Shown: one piece after another, positions 26,886 to 36,759 of the stretch
Layout: each line of letters starts with the position of its first letter
How positions within the stretch are numbered: the stretch's first letter is position 1
Program-made: the position numbers and the translations under genes
Notes under the pieces: model-generated
What the model was told of the DNA's origin: nothing
Databases searched by the model: none
The model's input: the letters and a program-made list of their open reading frames with translations, nothing else
Assembly (NCBI RefSeq): GCF_000444995.1
Contig: NC_022041.1
Span: 1,896,001 to 1,960,000 of the forward strand
From: Paracoccus aminophilus JCM 7686
Lineage (GTDB): Bacteria > Pseudomonadota > Alphaproteobacteria > Rhodobacterales > Rhodobacteraceae
Direction: 5' to 3'
DNA: 64,000 nt

Positions 26886-28055
26886 TCAGCCTTCCCTTCC
26901 TGCTGCGGCCAGACGGCGCGCCTCGCCGTCCCAGCCCATCACCGCCTCGATATCGCGCGGGCTTTCGCCAAAGCCCGGCAGGGCGCTGGCGCGGGAGAGC
27001 GTCTCTTCGACCACCTCGGCCATGCCGGTGAAGCCGATATGTCCGGCCAGAAAATCGTCGAGCGCCTGCTCTTTCGCCGCGTTAAAGACCGCGCCCGCCG
27101 CGCCACCCGCCGCCATGACCTCGCGCGCAAGACGCAAAGCGGGCCAGCGGATTTCATCGGGCGCGCGAAAGCTCAACCCACCCAGCTCGGCCAGATCAAG
27201 CCGCGCGACCGGCAGATCCCGCCGCTCGGGCCAGTTCAGCGCATAGCCGATCGCATGGCGCATGTCGGGCATCCCAAGATGCGCGACCGAGCCGCCGTCA
27301 CGGAAGGACACCATGGCATGGATGATCGACTGCGGATGGATCAGCACCTTGACCCGCTCTGGCGCGATCATGAAAAACTCGCGCGCTTCAATCACTTCCA
27401 GCGCCTTGTTGAACATGCTGGCGCTGTCGATGGTGATGCGTTGGCCCATCGACCAGTTCGGATGGCAAGAGGCCTCGGCGACGGAGGCAGAAGCGAGCTT
27501 TTCCAGAGGCCAATCGCGGAAGGCCCCACCAGAGGCTGTGATCGTAATCGCCTCGACAGATTCGAGCTTCTCACCATCAACCAATTGATAAATCGCAGAA
27601 TGCTCGGAATCGACCGGCAGGATACGCGCCCCACTTGCCGCGGCACTATCCCGCACCAGCTGACCGGCAGCGACCAAAGTTTCCTTATTGGCCAGCGCAA
27701 GAAGTCCGCCGCGCTTGATGACCTCAAGCCCCGGCCGCAGCCCGGCCGCGCCGACAATTGCCGACAGCGCCCAGTCGCTTGGCCGCGCGCCCGCCTCGGC
27801 GATCGCCTCTGTCCCTGCGGCAGCCTCGACCCCGCTGCCCGCCAAAGCGGCGCGCAGCTCGGGCAAGAGCTCGGGATAGGCGGTCAGCGCGATCTCAGCG
27901 CGCAACGCGCGCGCCATTTCGGCCAGCCGGGCGATATTGCGGCCTCCGGTCAGCGCCACCGTGTGATAGGCCTCGGCGCCGCCAGCCCGCATGAGCAGAT
28001 CAAACGCGCTTTCGCCGACCGAACCGGTCGCGCCGAAAATAGAAATCCGTCGCAT
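26886..28055 (-). CDS. dxr: 1-deoxy-D-xylulose 5-phosphate reductoisomerase
   Basis: The 389-residue cytosolic enzyme of the MEP isoprenoid pathway converts DXP to MEP with NADPH. The N-terminus RRISIFGATGSVGESAFDLL is the NADPH-binding glycine loop. LANKETLVAAG, LPVDSEHSAIYQ and ITASGGAFRDWP are conserved metal and substrate segments, and HPNWSMGQRITIDSAS is the family hallmark. Length and order in the operon (cdsA upstream, rseP downstream) are as usual. Confidence 0.97.
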   Translation of the reverse strand: MRRISIFGATGSVGESAFDLLMRAGGAEAYHTVALTGGRNIARLAEMARALRAEIALTAYPELLPELRAALAGSGVEAAAGTEAIAEAGARPSDWALSAIVGAAGLRPGLEVIKRGGLLALANKETLVAAGQLVRDSAAASGARILPVDSEHSAIYQLVDGEKLESVEAITITASGGAFRDWPLEKLASASVAEASCHPNWSMGQRITIDSASMFNKALEVIEAREFFMIAPERVKVLIHPQSIIHAMVSFRDGGSVAHLGMPDMRHAIGYALNWPERRDLPVARLDLAELGGLSFRAPDEIRWPALRLAREVMAAGGAAGAVFNAAKEQALDDFLAGHIGFTGMAEVVEETLSRASALPGFGESPRDIEAVMGWDGEARRLAAAGREG

Positions 28056-28058
28056 GGA

Positions 28059-28931
28059 TCAGCCCCCGATCTGCGGCAACAGCCCCAGCATCAACATGAG
28101 AAGCGCGACGATGAAGGCGCCGCACATCGCATCGAAACGGTCCATCAGACCGCCATGGCCGGGGATCAGATCCGAGCTGTCCTTGACGCCCACCCGCCGC
28201 TTCAGCCAGCTTTCGGCGATATCGCCCATCTGGCCGCAGAAAGCGAGCAGCGGCGCGACCAGCACAGCCGCCCAGCCGGTCTGGCCCAGCACGACCAGCA
28301 CAACCGCAAGCACGATGGCGCCGATCCAACCGGCGACCGTGCCGCTCCAGGTCTTTTTCGGGCTGATCGCGGGCCAGAATTTCGGGCCGCCGAGACGGCG
28401 CCCGACGAAATAGCCCAGCACATCCGACAGCACCACGGTGCCGACGATCCACAGTGTCGTTTCGAGCCCCATGACCTCGCGCAGCACGACCAGCGAATAA
28501 CCGGACAGCAGGATGCCGAGGGTGAAGACGAGATAGGCCGGACGCTCGTGGCGGTGGGTCCCGCTCCAGCCGAAGATAATCGGAATCACCGCAAGCAGCA
28601 TCGGCCAATCGCCCGGCATGGTCAGCATGGCGAGCAGCGTCAGCCCGCCCAGAATGCCGATGAGCAAGGGATGGCGCGGGCTATGGAATTCGGGATGGCG
28701 CCAGCCGGTCAGCCGGGCCAATTCCCAGATCATGCCGCCGCACAGCAGTGAGACGCCGATGCAGAGCCAAATCCCAGTCGAGAAGATCAGCAGCGCGCCA
28801 AGCGCGATCAGCACCGCGCCCGAGGCAATCCTCGCGCCGAGATCGGACCAATTGGCGCTTGCGCCGCGCCGCCCCGGCTCCCCCGGTTGCGGCCCAAGGG
28901 GGGGATGGCGCTTCGGGGGCTCGTCACTCAT
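28059..28931 (-). CDS. cdsA: Phosphatidate cytidylyltransferase
   Basis: The 290-residue polytopic membrane enzyme makes CDP-diacylglycerol from phosphatidate and CTP. The family signature lies in the second half: SDVLGYFVGRRLGGPKFWPAISPKKTWSGTVAGW and later LIPGHGGLMDRFDA, with the catalytic acidic residues. An N-terminal hydrophilic stretch of about 35 residues (PPKRHPPLGPQPGEPGRRG) precedes the first membrane segment. The start overlaps the uppS stop (ATGA), showing coupling. Confidence 0.96.
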   Translation of the reverse strand: MSDEPPKRHPPLGPQPGEPGRRGASANWSDLGARIASGAVLIALGALLIFSTGIWLCIGVSLLCGGMIWELARLTGWRHPEFHSPRHPLLIGILGGLTLLAMLTMPGDWPMLLAVIPIIFGWSGTHRHERPAYLVFTLGILLSGYSLVVLREVMGLETTLWIVGTVVLSDVLGYFVGRRLGGPKFWPAISPKKTWSGTVAGWIGAIVLAVVLVVLGQTGWAAVLVAPLLAFCGQMGDIAESWLKRRVGVKDSSDLIPGHGGLMDRFDAMCGAFIVALLMLMLGLLPQIGG

Positions 28932-29662
28932 GCTCCGCCGAACCTCCGGTCCCTCAGCCCGAATTTGTCGAGGATCGCGGCGAGATGATCCGGCGTGAAA
29001 TCGGGCCAGAGCGTCTCGGTGAATTCATATTCCGAATAGGCGGTCTGAAAAGGCAAAAAGTTCGAGGTCCGGGCCTCGCCGCTGGTGCGAATGACCAGAT
29101 CGGGATCGGGATGGCCAACGGTGTCGAGAAAATTGGCAAGATCGACCTGTTCATCCGGGCCGATTTCGCCACTGGCGATCTTTTCCGCCATCTTGCGCGC
29201 GGCCCGGTTCAGCTCGTCACGACCACCGTAATTGATCGCCACCGTCAGATTGAGCCCGGTATTTCCGGCCGTGCGCAGCTCGATCCCGTCCATCAGGCGG
29301 GCGAGCTTGCGGTTAAGCCGCTCGCGCGCGCCAATGAAGCGCATCCGCACCCCTTCGGCCGCCATGCTATCGGCCTCCCGCTCGATATAGCGGGCGAAAA
29401 TCCCCATGAGACCAAGGACTTCCTCGGTCGACCGCTTCCAGTTCTCGGTCGAAAAGGCATAGATCGTCAGCCAGTTCACCCCGAGATCGGGACAGGCGCG
29501 GACCAATTGCTTGACCCGCTCTGCCCCGCGCCGGTGCCCGACAAGGCGAGGCCAGCCGCGATTGGCCGCCCAACGTCCGTTTCCATCCATGATGATGGCA
29601 ACGTGACGCGGACGCGCCGTATCGCCGGATCCCTGCATCGCGCTGGCTGCTGATTTGCCCAC
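28928..29662 (-). CDS. uppS: Isoprenyl transferase (undecaprenyl diphosphate synthase)
   Basis: The cytosolic cis-prenyltransferase is 244 residues from a GTG; an in-frame ATG eight codons later is an alternative. HVAIIMDGNGRWA holds the catalytic aspartate and diphosphate-binding motif. TIYAFSTENWKR, INYGGRDEL and DLVIRTSGEARTSNFLPFQTAYSE complete the five conserved regions. It condenses isopentenyl units onto FPP to make the C55 lipid carrier for peptidoglycan. It lies three bases after frr and overlaps cdsA. Confidence 0.96.
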   Translation of the reverse strand: MGKSAASAMQGSGDTARPRHVAIIMDGNGRWAANRGWPRLVGHRRGAERVKQLVRACPDLGVNWLTIYAFSTENWKRSTEEVLGLMGIFARYIEREADSMAAEGVRMRFIGARERLNRKLARLMDGIELRTAGNTGLNLTVAINYGGRDELNRAARKMAEKIASGEIGPDEQVDLANFLDTVGHPDPDLVIRTSGEARTSNFLPFQTAYSEYEFTETLWPDFTPDHLAAILDKFGLRDRRFGGA

Positions 29663-29665
29663 GGA

Positions 29666-30229
29666 TCAGACCTGCATGATTTCGGCTTGTTTGGCTTCAA
29701 GCGTCTTGTCGACCGTGCCGATCATCTTGTTGGTCAGCTCTTGAACCTCGGTTTCCCAGAACTTCTGGTCATCCTCGGCCATACCGGCGGATTTGGCTTT
29801 CTTGATCTGGTCCATGCCGTCGCGGCGGATGTTGCGCACGGCAACCCGCGCGCTTTCGGCATATTGGGCGGCGACCTTGGTCAGCTCGCGGCGACGCTCT
29901 TCGTTGAGCTCGGGGATCGGCAGCATGATGATCGTGCCATTGAGCTGGGGGTTGATGCCCAGACCCGATTCGCGGATCGCCTTCTCGGCCTTGCTGACCA
30001 GCCCCTTGTCCCAAATGTTGATCGTCACCATCCGCGGCTCGGGCACGTTGACGGTCCCGATCTGGTTGATCGGGGTCGGCGAGCCATAGGCATCGACCAT
30101 AATCGGCTCGACCATGGTGGCCGAGGCCCGCCCGGTCCGCAGCGAGGCGAATTCCTGGCGAAGCGAATCCAAAGCGCCCTTCATACGGCGTTCGAGGTCG
30201 TCGGTGTCGATTTCAAAATCGTCGGACAT
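29666..30229 (-). CDS. frr: Ribosome recycling factor
   Basis: The 187 residues match family length. The two-domain RRF pattern is clear: an N-terminal helix, [37 protein letters not shown] (hinge and beta domain), and the C-terminal helical bundle with [16 protein letters not shown] and RNIRRDG. With EF-G it splits post-termination ribosomes. It sits between pyrH and uppS in the usual operon order. Confidence 0.97.
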   Translation of the reverse strand: MSDDFEIDTDDLERRMKGALDSLRQEFASLRTGRASATMVEPIMVDAYGSPTPINQIGTVNVPEPRMVTINIWDKGLVSKAEKAIRESGLGINPQLNGTIIMLPIPELNEERRRELTKVAAQYAESARVAVRNIRRDGMDQIKKAKSAGMAEDDQKFWETEVQELTNKMIGTVDKTLEAKQAEIMQV

Positions 30230-30308
30230 GCGTAGTCATGGCCTCATGTAGTTGTTTCAAGCGTTTCTACCCGAGAGACGCCCGTTTAGCAAAGGATATG
30301 CGGGTATT

Positions 30309-31043
30309 TTAACCGTGAACGCGGGTATAGGTCCCGTCGCCGGCCAGAATGCCGCGGAAGCCGCCGGGCTCGTCCAGCGAGAAGACGATGATCGGCAGAT
30401 CATTGTCCCGCGCCAGCGCAATCGCCGAGGCATCCATCACGCCGAGATGCTTCTGCAGGACCTCGTCATAGGTGACGGTGTCATAGCGTTTGGCATCGGC
30501 GTGTTTCTTCGGGTCCTTGTCATAGACGCCATCGACCTTGGTGCCTTTGAAGATCGCTTCGCAATTCATCTCATTGGCGCGCAGCGTCGCGGCGGTATCG
30601 GTGGTGAAATAGGGGTTCCCGGTGCCCGCGGCGAAGATGATGATCCGCTTTTTCTCAAGATGGCGCACGGCGCGGCGGCGGATGTAAGGCTCGGCGACCT
30701 CATCCATGCGGATGGCCGAGATCACGCGGCAATGCAGCCCCAGCTCTTCGAGCGCCGCCTGCATCCCAAGCGCGTTCATCACCGTCGCGAGCATCCCCAT
30801 ATAATCGGCGGTCGCGCGCTCCATCCCCTGAGCCGAGCCCTGCAGCCCGCGGAAGATATTGCCACCACCGATGACCATGCAGATCTCGACGCCGAGATCA
30901 TGGACCGATTTCACCTCTTGCGCGATCCGCGCCACGGTCGGCGGATGCAGGCCGTAACCCTGATCCCCCATCAACGCCTCGCCCGAAATCTTGAGCAGAA
31001 CGCGCTTATAGCTTGGCTTGTGGGTAGGAGATTGTTCTGACAT
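30309..31043 (-). CDS. pyrH: UMP kinase (uridylate kinase)
   Basis: It is 244 residues from the ATG preceded by GGAAGAG; a longer frame starting 15 codons earlier lacks a ribosome site. The amino-acid-kinase fold is seen in [53 protein letters not shown] and [11 protein letters not shown], all diagnostic of hexameric bacterial UMP kinase. It phosphorylates UMP to UDP with ATP. It begins the operon visible here; rpsB and tsf, its usual upstream partners, are not adjacent, and miaA is divergent instead. Confidence 0.96.
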   Translation of the reverse strand: MSEQSPTHKPSYKRVLLKISGEALMGDQGYGLHPPTVARIAQEVKSVHDLGVEICMVIGGGNIFRGLQGSAQGMERATADYMGMLATVMNALGMQAALEELGLHCRVISAIRMDEVAEPYIRRRAVRHLEKKRIIIFAAGTGNPYFTTDTAATLRANEMNCEAIFKGTKVDGVYDKDPKKHADAKRYDTVTYDEVLQKHLGVMDASAIALARDNDLPIIVFSLDEPGGFRGILAGDGTYTRVHG

Positions 31044-31120
31044 CGCGCTCTTCCGTGGGCTGTTCCATTGCCGCGCAAAATGTCGCAAAGAGCCTCCATG
31101 TTCAACCGCAAGATAGGCAA

Positions 31121-32005
31121 ATGCGCATGAGACCGCCGCAGGGGCTCTCTCCGGACCGCACGGTAATCATCGCCGGACCGACCGCCAGCGGGAAATCGGC
31201 GCTTGCGCTGGCCATTGCCGAAGCGCAGGGCGGCGTCATCGTCAATGCCGATGCGCTTCAGATCTGGTCGTGCTGGCGCGTGCTGACTGCGCGCCCCGGC
31301 CCCTCGGACGAGGCCCGCGCGCCCCATCGCCTTTATGGCCATGTCACGCCCGGGCGCAGCTATTCGGTCGGCGACTGGCTGGCCGAGGTCGCGGCTTTGC
31401 GCGATCAGGGCGCGCGGCTCATCATCGCCGGGGGCACCGGGCTTTATCTCTCGACGCTGACGCGCGGGCTTGCGGTGATCCCGCCGGTGCCCGCCGAGAT
31501 CCGCGCAAAAGCCGATGCACTTTTGGCAGAGGGCGGGTTGGCGCAGATGGTGGCCGAGCTTGACGGCGACAGCCGCGCCCGCATCGACGTGCAAAACCCC
31601 GCCCGGGTCCAGCGCGCCTGGGAGGTCCTGCAAGCCACCGGGCGCGGCATCGCCGCCTGGCAGGCCGAGACTCCGCCGCCGCTGATCGCCCCCGAAAGCG
31701 CGCATTGCTTGGTCATGGAGGCCGATCGCGACTGGCTGGCCGACCGCATCGCCCTGCGCTTTCGCCAGATGATGGCGGCGGGTGCATTGGACGAGGTCCG
31801 CGCCGTGCTGCCCGCTTGGGATCCGCGCGCGCAATGGAGCAAAGCCATCGGCGCGCCCGAGTTGGTCGCCCATCTGCAAGGCAAGCTGTCGCTGGACGAG
31901 GCGGTCGAGCGCGCGATCATCTCGACCCGGCAATATGCCAAGTCCCAGCGGATCTGGTTTCGCGGCAGGATGCGTGACTGGCAGGCCATAACATCCGGAA
32001 GTTGA
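31121..32005 (+). CDS. miaA: tRNA dimethylallyltransferase
   Basis: The protein is 294 residues; ATG at 31121 or two codons later at 31127 (better spaced from AGG) are both possible. The P-loop [42 protein letters not shown] and the C-terminal [16 protein letters not shown] are the MiaA hallmarks. It prenylates A37 of tRNAs that read codons starting with U. It is divergent from pyrH with a gap of about 80 bases. Confidence 0.95.
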   Translation: MRMRPPQGLSPDRTVIIAGPTASGKSALALAIAEAQGGVIVNADALQIWSCWRVLTARPGPSDEARAPHRLYGHVTPGRSYSVGDWLAEVAALRDQGARLIIAGGTGLYLSTLTRGLAVIPPVPAEIRAKADALLAEGGLAQMVAELDGDSRARIDVQNPARVQRAWEVLQATGRGIAAWQAETPPPLIAPESAHCLVMEADRDWLADRIALRFRQMMAAGALDEVRAVLPAWDPRAQWSKAIGAPELVAHLQGKLSLDEAVERAIISTRQYAKSQRIWFRGRMRDWQAITSGS

Positions 32006-32180
32006 ACGGTTTATCCACCAATTTGCACAATTGCCTCTTCCCTTGTGACACCCGGCGTCGCATCCTGAGCATCATCAGAATCGCCGCTTTTTTCACGCCA
32101 TGCACGACGCATCTCGTCAGGATTATTGGCTGCCAGCCTGGGTGACCCGGGCCAGACAGGCCACGACCGAGGATCCGGTC

Positions 32181-33158
32181 ATGTCGCGATTGCGTAAAGC
32201 TTCGGTGGCGGCTTCCGCGATTCAGGCGCCCGCGCGGCGCGACCCGCGCAAATTCGCGGCTCCCGACCCGGACGCGCCACTGCCCGCCAACCACGCGACG
32301 CCCCCCGTCGAAACCCGCCCCTTCAGCGCGAAACCGATTTCCAGCCTGCGCGGTATGGTGCTGCGGCGGCTGTCGGAATTCTCATGGGGCGGCGCAGCCA
32401 AGGGGATCGGAGGTTATGCGACACCAAAGGTTTGCGCGGATAGCTTCATATTCTGGTTGACCTCGGGCAGCATCCGGATCGAGCTGCCGCGTCAATATCG
32501 GATGCTGCGCGCGGGCCAGTTGATCTTCATCCCGGCGGGCACGGCGTTTTCGCTCTGGCATGGCCCGCTGGCCGAGGGCGTGGTGCTGAACCTGCCCGGC
32601 AATCTGCTGCGCCGCGCTGGTGTCATCCTGCCGCGCGACTTGACGCAAGGCGCGCCCCAGCGCCCCGATCTCGCGCCTTTGCGCGGCGCCCTGCCCCGAC
32701 TTGGCCAGATCGGGCGCATCACTGACAGCGCCAGCCGCGAGGCCGCGCGCATCCAGTTCACGGTGATCGCCCGCGCCCTGACCCGGCTTGAGGATGAGGC
32801 GATTGAGAACCGCAATCCCAAGGATGATCCGCGACAGGCCAAGCCTCTGATGGACCGCTACCTTCAGCTGGTGCGCCGCGATATGGGCCGGGGGTTGACG
32901 CTGTCGGATTTCGCGCAGGATCTGGGGGTCAGTTCGGCGACGCTCGACCGGGCCTGTCGCTGCTGCCGCGGGCGCTCGGCGTTAGAGCTGCTTTATGAGC
33001 TGCGGCTTGAGCGTGCGGTATCGCTTTTGCGCAGCAGCCAGAAATCAGCGACCGCCATCGCCGCAGAGACCGGCTATGTCAGCCTGTCGCATATGGCGCG
33101 CGCCTTTGTCGCCGCCACCGGCCGGGGACCGGAGGCGTTTCGTCGCAGCGGGGAATGA
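32181..33158 (+). CDS. AraC-family transcriptional regulator
   Basis: It is 325 residues from an ATG with GAGG upstream; an ATG at 32100 has none. The N-terminal half is a cupin-like sensor domain (CADSFIFWLTSGSIRIELP...GQLIFIPAGTAFSLWH). The last 100 residues are the double helix-turn-helix: LTLSDFAQDLGVSSATLDRACRCCRG then ATAIAAETGYVSLSHMARAFVAATGRGPEAFRR. The first 50 residues are Pro/Ala rich and probably disordered. The ligand and targets are unknown; neither neighbour is an obvious target. Confidence 0.87.
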   Translation: MSRLRKASVAASAIQAPARRDPRKFAAPDPDAPLPANHATPPVETRPFSAKPISSLRGMVLRRLSEFSWGGAAKGIGGYATPKVCADSFIFWLTSGSIRIELPRQYRMLRAGQLIFIPAGTAFSLWHGPLAEGVVLNLPGNLLRRAGVILPRDLTQGAPQRPDLAPLRGALPRLGQIGRITDSASREAARIQFTVIARALTRLEDEAIENRNPKDDPRQAKPLMDRYLQLVRRDMGRGLTLSDFAQDLGVSSATLDRACRCCRGRSALELLYELRLERAVSLLRSSQKSATAIAAETGYVSLSHMARAFVAATGRGPEAFRRSGE

Positions 33159-33204
33159 AAGCCACCGCCCCGCGCCCATAGGCGCAAGGCGTCATGGCGC
33201 AACC

Positions 33205-34044
33205 TTATTCGGCGCGCGGATCTTCGGGCAGGTCGTGATCGGGCCAGCCGTCGAACGCGTCCAGATCAGACTCGCTGTCTTCGTCATCGAAGCCCGCCTC
33301 AGGGGAACGACCCCGGAAGCCCTGCGCAATCACGAATTTCTCTGACGAATCCGAGCGGCTTGCCGGTGGTTTGACATTGGCGACCTTGCGGAAATGGCGC
33401 TTGAGCAGCGTCTGCATCTCGTTTTCCGCGCCACCCGCCAGAACCTTGGCGACAAAAGTGCCGCCGGGCTCGAGCACGTCGAAGGCGAAATCGGCAGCCG
33501 CCTCGACCAGCGCGACGATGCGCAGGTGATCGGTGCCCTTATGGCCTGACGAGGCCGCCGCCATATCCGACATGACAACATCCGCGCGCCCGCCGAGCCA
33601 GGCCTTGACCTGTTCATCCGCGCCTTCGGCCAGAAAATCGAGTTGGTGGATTTCCGCCCCGGCAATCGGCTCGACCTCTTGCAGATCGACGCCGAGCACC
33701 GTGCCGACGCGCTTGCCCGATTTCTCGCCAAGCGCATTGACCCGGCCGACCGCGACCTGACACCAGCCGCCGGGCGCACAGCCCAGATCGACCACGCGCG
33801 CGCCAGGCACGAGGAAGCGGTATTTGTCGTCCAGCTCAAGGATCTTGAAGGCAGCGCGCCCACGATAGCCCTCGCGCTTGGCGCGGGCGACATAGGGGTC
33901 GTTCAACTGCCGCTCAAGCCAGAGCGTGCTCGACAGCTTGCGCCCGCGCGCCGTCTTGACGCGCACGCGCAGGTCGCGCTGGCCCCGTCCCGATGTCCCC
34001 TTGCCCGTGCGGCTGCCGCCACCGGGTTTCTTGCCTTCAGCCAT
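33205..34044 (-). CDS. rlmE: 23S rRNA (uridine-2'-O-)-methyltransferase RlmE
   Basis: The 279-residue FtsJ-family Rossmann methyltransferase has SAM loop [17 protein letters not shown] pieces [15 protein letters not shown] (K), VMSDMAA (D) and [11 protein letters not shown] (K). It modifies U2552 in the 50S subunit. A basic, Gly-rich N-terminal extension of about 35 residues ([17 protein letters not shown]) and an acidic C-terminal tail ([15 protein letters not shown]) flank the core, so it is longer than the 209-residue E. coli protein. It overlaps the Ppx/GppA gene by one base. Confidence 0.94.
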   Translation of the reverse strand: MAEGKKPGGGSRTGKGTSGRGQRDLRVRVKTARGRKLSSTLWLERQLNDPYVARAKREGYRGRAAFKILELDDKYRFLVPGARVVDLGCAPGGWCQVAVGRVNALGEKSGKRVGTVLGVDLQEVEPIAGAEIHQLDFLAEGADEQVKAWLGGRADVVMSDMAAASSGHKGTDHLRIVALVEAAADFAFDVLEPGGTFVAKVLAGGAENEMQTLLKRHFRKVANVKPPASRSDSSEKFVIAQGFRGRSPEAGFDDEDSESDLDAFDGWPDHDLPEDPRAE

Positions 34045-35168
34045 CAGGCCACTCCGTTCACACTTTCGGGTGCAAGGACACCGTCCTTGACCATCTGGGC
34101 ATATAGCAGCCCCTCGCGCAGACCGCGATCGGCAACCGACAGACGCGTCGTCGGCCAGATCCGCATCAGGGTCTGCAAAATTGCCGCGCCCGACATGATG
34201 AGCGCATGACGCTCGCGCCCGATGCGGGGATCGGTGCGCCGCCCCTCGGGGCCGAGCATCAGATAATCGCGGATGACCCGGTCGATCTGGGTCGAGGTCA
34301 TGGTCAAGCCATCGACCTTGGTGCGGTCATAGCGCTTGAGGCCAAGATGGCTCGCCGCGACCGTGGTCACCGTGCCCGAGGTGCCGATGATCTGGAACCC
34401 CTCCTCGGGCGCGCCCGCATTCACATAGGGCGCAAAGCTTTGCAGCATTTCCTCGAAATGCCAGGACATCAGCGCGAAGCGGCCCTGATCGTCCTCGACA
34501 TCCTCGAATTGATCGCGCAACGTCGCCACGCCAAGCGGAACCGAGATCCAGTCAACCACCCGCGCACCGCCGGGCACCGGATCGCGAAAGCCATCGGCCA
34601 GCCGCATGATCGCGCGCGGACGCTCGGCCAGTTCGACATCTTCAAGATCGATCCAGACAAGCTCGGTCGAGCCGCCGCCGATATCGACGACAAGCAATTG
34701 CTCGGTCCGCTGGCTGACCAGCGGCGCGCAAGAGATGACCGCCAGACGCGCCTCTTCCTCGGCGCCGATCACCTCGATCGGCAGCCCGGTTTCGCGCCGG
34801 ATCATACGCATGAAGTCGCGGCTGTTGCGCGCACGACGACAGGCCTCGGTTGCGACAAGCCGCATCCGAGTGACCTTGTGGATGTCGAGCTTGCGCCGAC
34901 AGACCTGCAAGGCATGGACCGTCCGCGCCATGGAAGAGCGCGACAAGCGGCCAGACGCCTCTAGCCCATGCCCGAGCTGAACGGGCTTGGAGAAGCTGTC
35001 GACCACCTGAAACTGATTGCCCCGGGGACGGGCAATCAGCATCCGGCAACTGTTGGTGCCGAGATCGAGCGCAGCATATAGCTCGCCCTCCTCGACCGGG
35101 CGGGTGACGAAAGGCTCAACCGGTGTGTTCGGGAACGCGTCCGCACCCGCGGGACGCTTGGGCGTCAT
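34044..35168 (-). CDS. Ppx/GppA-family exopolyphosphatase/pppGpp phosphohydrolase
   Basis: The 374-residue protein of the actin-like ATPase fold has phosphate-1 motif [28 protein letters not shown], phosphate-2 motif [16 protein letters not shown], and [16 protein letters not shown]. The short form without the C-terminal HD domain is usual in Rhodobacterales, where it is coupled to rlmE as here (TGATG overlap). It removes terminal phosphates from polyphosphate or pppGpp. Confidence 0.92.
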   Translation of the reverse strand: MTPKRPAGADAFPNTPVEPFVTRPVEEGELYAALDLGTNSCRMLIARPRGNQFQVVDSFSKPVQLGHGLEASGRLSRSSMARTVHALQVCRRKLDIHKVTRMRLVATEACRRARNSRDFMRMIRRETGLPIEVIGAEEEARLAVISCAPLVSQRTEQLLVVDIGGGSTELVWIDLEDVELAERPRAIMRLADGFRDPVPGGARVVDWISVPLGVATLRDQFEDVEDDQGRFALMSWHFEEMLQSFAPYVNAGAPEEGFQIIGTSGTVTTVAASHLGLKRYDRTKVDGLTMTSTQIDRVIRDYLMLGPEGRRTDPRIGRERHALIMSGAAILQTLMRIWPTTRLSVADRGLREGLLYAQMVKDGVLAPESVNGVA

Positions 35169-35310
35169 GACACACGCCCTCCGATTTCAAGTTGTAATAA
35201 AGGTAACGCTCTGCGCGCGCAGCTTCAAGAGGTCAGCTTGCAGCTTGGCACACCAAAGCGCGTGACGCAGGGGCTTCCCCCTTGAAAGCGGATGGGCTAA
35301 TCCCTCGACC

Positions 35311-35475
35311 ATGATCGTGATCCTTTCCTCCCTCATTGGCGCCGCCCTTGGCTGGCTCCGCGCCACCAAGCTGGACGGCAACCGCGCCGACCACGTCCAA
35401 TATGCCTTTGGCTTCGGTCTGGCCTTTTCCATCATCGGCCTGATCCTTACCGTCATCGTCAGCCGGTACATCTGA
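35311..35475 (+). CDS. Small membrane protein, 54 residues
   Basis: An open frame encodes 54 residues beginning MIVILSSLIGAALGWLRA and ending FGFGLAFSIIGLILTVIVSRYI. Two hydrophobic segments are separated by a polar loop (KLDGNRADH), so a hairpin in the inner membrane is likely. Its stop overlaps the start of the VWA gene (TGATG), which supports it being a real translated gene. Function is not recognised. Confidence 0.72.
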   Translation: MIVILSSLIGAALGWLRATKLDGNRADHVQYAFGFGLAFSIIGLILTVIVSRYI

Positions 35476-36656
35476 TGTTCCGCCCCTTTCTCGACAGTCT
35501 GCGCCGGCATGGAGTGCCTGCCAGCCTGCGAGAATATCTCGATCTTCTTGCGGGGATCGAGGCGGGGCTGTCGGATTGGTCGGTCGAGGACTTCTATCAC
35601 CTTGCCCGCGCCACTCTGGTCAAGGACGAGGCCCATATCGACCGCTTTGACCGCGCGTTTTCAGAAAGCTTCGCGGGGCTCGACGAGGTGCCGGTCGAGG
35701 CTTTGGTCAATGAGACCACGATTCCCAAAGACTGGCTGGAGAAGCTCGCCGAAAAGCTGCTGACCCCCGAGGAGCGCGCGGCCATCGAGGGCCCCGGCAG
35801 TTTCGAGGAGCTGATGAAGCGGCTGCGCGAGCGGCTGGCCGAGCAGAAGGGTCGCCATCAGGGCGGCAACAAATGGATCGGCACGGCGGGCACCTCGCCT
35901 TTCGGGGCCTATGGTTACAACCCGGAAGGCGTGCGCATCGGCCAGGACGAAAGCCGCCACCGCCGCGCCGTGAAGGTCTGGGACAAACGCGAGTTTCGCG
36001 ATTTCGACGATCAGGTCGCGCTTGGCACGCGCAATATCAAGGTCGCGCTGAAGCGGCTGCGCGAATGGGCGCGCCATGGCGCGGCCGAAGAGCTCGACCT
36101 GCCCGGCACGATCCGCGCCAGTGCCGAACATGGCTATATCGACGTCCAGACCCGGCCCGAGCGGCGCAATGCCGTGAAGGTCTTGCTGTTTTTGGATGTC
36201 GGCGGCTCGATGGATGATCACGCCCGGCTGGTCGACGAGCTCTTCTCGGCGGCGAGGAGCGAGTTCAAGCATCTCGAGCATTTCTATTTTCACAACTGCC
36301 TTTACGAGGCGGTGTGGAAGGACAACCGCCGCCGCTGGAACGAGACCGTCCCGACCTGGGACGTGCTGAACCGCTTTGGCCGCGACTATAAAGCGATTTT
36401 CGTCGGCGATGCCTCGATGTCGCCCTATGAGATCGCGGTGCCCGGCGGCGCCTCGGAGCATTGGAACCCCGAGCCCGGCGCGCTTTGGCTGCGCCGCGCC
36501 CGCGAGACCTGGCCCGATCATGTCTGGCTGAACCCCGTACCAGAACAGCATTGGCGCTATACCCAGTCGATCGAGATGATCTCCGAGATCTTTGACGCGC
36601 GGATGCAGCCTCTGACGCTTGAGGGGCTGACGCAGGCGATGCGCCTTCTTGGCTAA
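35475..36656 (+). CDS. CoxE-like von Willebrand factor A domain protein
   Basis: The 393-residue protein has an N-terminal helical region (about 1-125; FLDSLRRHGVPASLREYLDLLAGIEAG) typical of CoxE-like proteins. A VWA domain follows from about residue 225 with MIDAS motif DVGGSMDD and a later VGDASMSPYE. Such proteins usually work with a MoxR-type AAA+ ATPase to load metals or remodel complexes; no MoxR gene adjoins it here. It is translationally coupled to the small membrane protein upstream. A 26-base repeat follows its stop. Confidence 0.88.
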   Translation: MFRPFLDSLRRHGVPASLREYLDLLAGIEAGLSDWSVEDFYHLARATLVKDEAHIDRFDRAFSESFAGLDEVPVEALVNETTIPKDWLEKLAEKLLTPEERAAIEGPGSFEELMKRLRERLAEQKGRHQGGNKWIGTAGTSPFGAYGYNPEGVRIGQDESRHRRAVKVWDKREFRDFDDQVALGTRNIKVALKRLREWARHGAAEELDLPGTIRASAEHGYIDVQTRPERRNAVKVLLFLDVGGSMDDHARLVDELFSAARSEFKHLEHFYFHNCLYEAVWKDNRRRWNETVPTWDVLNRFGRDYKAIFVGDASMSPYEIAVPGGASEHWNPEPGALWLRRARETWPDHVWLNPVPEQHWRYTQSIEMISEIFDARMQPLTLEGLTQAMRLLG

Positions 36657-36679
36657 GCGCCCGGCCCGCTGCGCGGTTT

Positions 36680-36705
36680 TTTGGGTATTTGGGTGATGAA
36701 GAAAG
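36680..36705 (+). repeat. 26-base dispersed 3'-flank repeat, copy 1
   Basis: The 26 bases begin TTTGGGTATTTGG and end TGATGAAGAAAG, lying 23 bases after the VWA stop. They match 25 of 26 positions with the copy at 63270-63295, which follows the methylmalonyl-CoA mutase stop on the same strand. Flanking bases are unrelated. Confidence 0.8.
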
Positions 36706-36759
36706 CGCGGGCGTTTTGCCGCAATTGACGCGGCCGGAGGCGCGGCGGATAATCCGGAC

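Noticed and set aside
25530-28751. 1073-residue open frame antisense to rseP, dxr and cdsA
   Set aside because: It spans three certain genes and their boundaries on the opposite strand, has no recognisable domain and shows shadow composition.
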